The notes beneath the pieces were generated by a model. The model ran no database searches and was not told the DNA's origin. It was given only the letters and a program-made list of their open reading frames with translations. 8,502 bases of DNA from an uncultured Clostridia bacterium (GTDB taxonomy: Bacteria; Bacillota; Clostridia; TANB77; UBA1234). Position numbers and translations under genes: made by a program. Positions 6,145 to 8,502 of the stretch are shown one piece after another; the stretch's first letter is position 1, and each line of letters opens with the position of its first letter. Location of the stretch: positions 1 to 8,502 of the forward strand of contig CANQLS010000060.1 of NCBI GenBank assembly GCA_947624765.1, read 5' to 3'.

Positions 6145-8061
6145 ATGAAAAAAACTACAGCCATTATTTTAATTTTATGTGTTATTATTGTTGCACTTAC
6201 AGCTATGCTCATTTATGAAATAAGAAAGGATAATTGGGATATTGTGTTTCAACCTCCAGTTATAGATAACCAAAATGAAGAAAAGATTCCTACACAAAAG
6301 GAACCAGACTCTGTTATTGTACAAGATGTTGTAGAGCCGAAAGATGAATATCAAGATTTAGAAGTTGAAGCGGAATATGATGTTATTGTTTTTGGTGCAG
6401 AACCAGAAGGCGTTGTAGGTGCTATTTCTAGTGCACGTAATGGACTTAATGTTTTGTTAGTAGAGAAAAGAGATGGTCCAGGCGGTCTTATGACTTATGG
6501 TATGTTAAATACTATTGATATGAACCGTGATAAAGATGGTGTTTTATTGAGTCAAGGTATTTTTGAGGAATTTTATGAAAAAATAGGGTATCGTGATTCT
6601 TTCGATGTAGAAAAAGCTAGACAAGCCTTTGTTACTATGTTAGAAGCAGAAGAAAATATTACACAAATGTATGATGTTGAAGACATTGTAGTTAGCGCTA
6701 AGGACGGAAATATAGAGTATACAGTAATTGACGGAAAAAAGTATATAGCAAAGGCATATATGGATTGTACTCAAGATGCTGATATAACTGTAATGGCAGG
6801 TGGAAAATATACTGTAGGCTGGGAAGATGTAAATGAAAAAAATCGCTCTATGTCTGCTACATTAGTTATGAAGATGGTTGGCGTAGATTGGGATGCTATG
6901 ACTAAAGTTATTGGTGAAGAGCAAAGACCAAATACTGGATATACAGGTGATAGTGTTTGGGGATTTGGACATATTACACAAACTTATGTGCCAAAGCAAA
7001 CTCATATGCGTTTAAAAGGTTTAAATATTGGAAGACAAGATGACGGCAGTGTTTTAATTAATTCTTTGCAAATATTAAATGTTAATATGCTAGATGAGCA
7101 GGCTAAAGAAGAAGCTTATGAGAAGTGTAAAAGAGAAGCTGAATATGTTGCGGAATTTTTAATTGAGAATATACCTGGATTTCAAAATGCAAAACTTTCA
7201 GAAGTTGCTCCAGAATTATATATACGTGAAACAAGGCATATTCTTGGAGAGTACAAATTAACTGTGCAAGATGAATTGGAATCTACTATGTTTAATAATG
7301 CGATTGCGATGGCATCATATCCGATTGATGTGCAAACAATGAGTATATATGATTGGGGATATGTAATTGGTTCGCCAGATGAGTATTATATTCCATTTGG
7401 TGTAATTATTCCTCAGGGGTTCAAAAATTTATTAACTGTTGGAAGATCGGGTTCTTATACTTCAATTGCTGCTGGCTCTTCAAGAGTTATTCCAACTGGT
7501 ATGACTCTCGCAGAATCAGCTGGAGCTGCTTGTGCTATTTCAATTGAGCGAAATGTAGATTTTCAGGAAATGCTAAGTAGTTATTCATTAACTCAAGATT
7601 TATTAGGACGTTTAAATATTATGGGAGTATATATTGATAATAAATCAAAACCAGTTGTAGATACAGAAGGTCAATATTATAAATTCATTATTGAAATGTG
7701 TGAAAAAGGTATTTTATCATTAGGATATTATAATACTTTTAATCCAGATGAAACTATGTCGGAGAGAGATTTTATTGTATTGGTAAAAACATATTTAAAG
7801 AGGAGCTTTATACGTGAAGATTTGTGGAATACAGACCACATTAATTTGCTAGATGCTTCAGAAAAGAATATTACATTAAATCGTGCAAAAGAAATTATTT
7901 ATGATATTACAACATATAACCTAAAAGAAGAAGCAAAGCGAAAAAATATAGAAACTTTTATTAATCTGCTAATTCCATCAGGCAACCAAGAATTAAGTTT
8001 AGTAAGAATCTATGAAATCTTAATCAGCTTCAAAGACTTTTTAGTAAGAGAAGAGATATAA
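6145..8061 (+). CDS. Membrane-anchored FAD-dependent oxidoreductase with SLH-like C-terminal region
   Basis: From ATG 6145 the product is 638 aa. A basic MKK start and a hydrophobic helix (about 4-23, TTAIILILCVIIVALTAMLI) form a signal anchor with no lipobox, followed by an acidic/proline linker (about 30-76). This implies that the rest is outside the membrane. The FAD_oxidored-type flavoprotein domain spans about 78-475. It has a Rossmann start YDVIVFGAEPEGVVGAISSA (78-97), with E86 where the second glycine of GxGxxG usually sits, then the acidic strand end VLLVEK (103-108) and GPGGLMTYGML (111-121). Further on are RETRHILGEYKLT (361-373) and the closing FAD-contact block NLLTVGRSGSYTS (428-440) to RVIPTGMTLAESAGAA (447-462). 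Residues about 510-550 (FIIEMCEKGILSLGYYNTF then NPDETMSERDF) resemble an SLH module, with weaker repeats near 575-630. The substrate is unknown. It may be co-transcribed with the PAP2-like gene, but the 67-nt gap holds a palindrome. A strong terminator follows. Confidence 0.85.
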   Translation: MKKTTAIILILCVIIVALTAMLIYEIRKDNWDIVFQPPVIDNQNEEKIPTQKEPDSVIVQDVVEPKDEYQDLEVEAEYDVIVFGAEPEGVVGAISSARNGLNVLLVEKRDGPGGLMTYGMLNTIDMNRDKDGVLLSQGIFEEFYEKIGYRDSFDVEKARQAFVTMLEAEENITQMYDVEDIVVSAKDGNIEYTVIDGKKYIAKAYMDCTQDADITVMAGGKYTVGWEDVNEKNRSMSATLVMKMVGVDWDAMTKVIGEEQRPNTGYTGDSVWGFGHITQTYVPKQTHMRLKGLNIGRQDDGSVLINSLQILNVNMLDEQAKEEAYEKCKREAEYVAEFLIENIPGFQNAKLSEVAPELYIRETRHILGEYKLTVQDELESTMFNNAIAMASYPIDVQTMSIYDWGYVIGSPDEYYIPFGVIIPQGFKNLLTVGRSGSYTSIAAGSSRVIPTGMTLAESAGAACAISIERNVDFQEMLSSYSLTQDLLGRLNIMGVYIDNKSKPVVDTEGQYYKFIIEMCEKGILSLGYYNTFNPDETMSERDFIVLVKTYLKRSFIREDLWNTDHINLLDASEKNITLNRAKEIIYDITTYNLKEEAKRKNIETFINLLIPSGNQELSLVRIYEILISFKDFLVREEI

Positions 8062-8087
8062 TGATTGTAAATGATAAAATATAAAAT

Positions 8088-8127
8088 AAAAAAGATGAAG
8101 TGAGTTAAAAATCATTTCATCTTTTTT
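8088..8127 (+). terminator. Rho-independent terminator after the flavoprotein gene
   Basis: The left arm AAAAAAGATGAAGTGA (8088-8103) pairs along all 16 positions, with one G-T wobble, with TCATTTCATCTTTTTT (8112-8127) across an 8-nt loop. The right arm ends in six Ts and the left arm starts with six As, so it can act in both directions. It ends the + strand transcript 27 nt after the oxidoreductase stop and insulates hicB. Confidence 0.9.
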
Positions 8128-8175
8128 AGCGATATGTATAAAAATTAAAAAAAATGGAAAAATATTAAAAAACTA

Positions 8176-8209
8176 TCGACAATACGTACTATACGTAGTA
8201 TGCTATAAT
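8176..8209 (+). promoter_or_regulatory. hicB promoter region with overlapping -10 candidates
   Basis: Two readings are possible. (a) TCGACA (8176-8181, 5 of 6 to consensus), a 17-nt spacer and TATGCT (8199-8204, 4 of 6) would start at about A8211 and keep the ribosome-binding site. (b) A perfect extended -10, TG-C-TATAAT (8201-8209), lacks a -35 at normal spacing and would start at about 8216, inside the ribosome-binding site AGGGGG (8213-8218). Position after a terminator and before a gene start makes a promoter here very likely. Confidence 0.65.
8182..8199 (+). repeat. Tandem TACGTA boxes, probable operator at hicB
   Basis: ATACGTACT (8182-8190) is repeated at once as ATACGTAGT (8191-8199), with one difference. 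Each copy carries the self-complementary hexamer TACGTA (8183-8188 and 8192-8197). The repeats lie in the spacer between the -35 and -10 candidates, a classic repressor position. HicB antitoxins are known to autoregulate by binding their promoters, so autoregulation is the natural inference. Confidence 0.5.
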
Positions 8210-8225
8210 TATAGGGGGTATAGAC

Positions 8226-8502
8226 ATGAAAGTTATTTATCCAGTTTTGTTTTATGAAGAAAAAGAAGGTGGATATTCTGTATTTGTTCCAGATTTGCAA
8301 AATAATTCTACGTGTGGTAGTACATTAGAAGAAGCTATGGAAATGGCAGAAGATTTAATTGCTGGCATTGTATTAGATGAAATGGAAGAAAATAACCAAA
8401 TACCACAAGCAAGCAAAATTGAAGATATAACATTTGAAGAATTAGAAAAAAATTTAAATATAGAAAATTGGGATTATATTTCAAAATTTAAAACTTATGT
8501 GG
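8226..8502 (+). CDS. hicB: HicB-family type II antitoxin, 3' end outside window
   Basis: The frame is open from ATG 8226 to the window end, giving 92 codons with no stop. The N-terminal 50 residues match the partial RNase-H-like HicB fold: YPVLFYEEKEGGYSVFVPDL (5-24), the CG of the P-G-C-x-x-x-G region in diverged form (NNSTCGST, 26-33), and the helix LEEAMEMAEDLIAGIVL (34-50). This is followed by IPQASKIEDI (59-68), as in longer HicB proteins that end with a DNA-binding domain; that end is not visible here. HicB neutralises the HicA mRNA interferase. No hicA fits in the 98 nt between the terminator and this gene, so a partner, if any, must lie downstream. AGGGGG (8213-8218) lies 7 nt before the ATG. 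It could also be an orphan HicB-like regulator. Confidence 0.78.
   Translation, partial: MKVIYPVLFYEEKEGGYSVFVPDLQNNSTCGSTLEEAMEMAEDLIAGIVLDEMEENNQIPQASKIEDITFEELEKNLNIENWDYISKFKTYV

Noticed and set aside
6134..6148. Four-codon leader peptide (ATG ATA ATA AAA TGA) overlapping the flavoprotein start
   Set aside because: It begins immediately after the purine-rich site, so spacing is too short for initiation, and such short frames arise readily by chance.
8128..8175. Possible hicA or small gene before hicB
   Set aside because: The stretch is short, A-rich and contains no frame with a ribosome-binding site long enough for a HicA protein.
1..8502. Mobile element, CRISPR array, prophage or recoding of stop codons
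   Set aside because: No long direct repeats, spacer-repeat pattern, transposase or integrase coding is visible, and TGA, TAA and TAG all act as stops at the expected gene ends.

Overview
The window is AT-rich and uses the standard bacterial code: TGA ends def and xseB, and TGG is the Trp codon. Strong GGAGG-type Shine-Dalgarno sites, very tight same-strand gene packing and the gene content (Asp23/AmaP/DUF2273, nusB-xseA-xseB, a YuiD-like PAP2 relative) point to a low-GC Firmicute, most likely a member of the Clostridia. Every gene lies on the + strand. Most of the window is ordinary chromosomal housekeeping DNA. I see no phage, IS element, CRISPR array, tRNA or rRNA.

Layout. (1) 1-837 is the 3' part of priA, the replication-restart helicase; its 5' part lies outside the window. 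(2) A 61-bp gap holds a small hairpin and a TATAAT-type promoter candidate. It is followed by def and fmt, which overlap by ATGA and encode removal and addition of the N-formyl group on initiator methionine. (3) 2342-3747 is an envelope-stress module: an Asp23/Gls24 protein, the two-TM Asp23-domain anchor AmaP, and a 63-aa DUF2273-type membrane protein. (4) 3756-5659 is nusB-xseA-xseB, with genes overlapping or abutting (TAATG, then TAA|ATG): transcription antitermination plus both subunits of exonuclease VII. (5) 5640-6077, overlapping xseB by 20 nt, is a divergent PAP2 (YuiD/DUF212) membrane protein. (6) After a 67-bp gap with a perfect 21-bp palindrome, 6145-8061 encodes a membrane-anchored FAD-dependent oxidoreductase with a C-terminal region resembling S-layer homology (SLH) modules. 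(7) A strong bidirectional-looking intrinsic terminator (8088-8127) closes the unit. A new promoter region with tandem TACGTA boxes then drives a HicB-family antitoxin gene that runs off the window end.

How the genes work together. Spacing from def to the PAP2 gene (no gap above about 26 nt) suggests one long transcript. It joins two blocks that I know as separate operons in many Firmicutes: priA-def-fmt, and asp23-nusB-xseA-xseB. The parts worth a second look are the extracytoplasmic flavoprotein, the palindrome in front of it, the operon junctions (after fmt and after xseB), and the operator-like repeats at the hicB promoter. I do not see convincing evidence for a wholly new multi-gene system.
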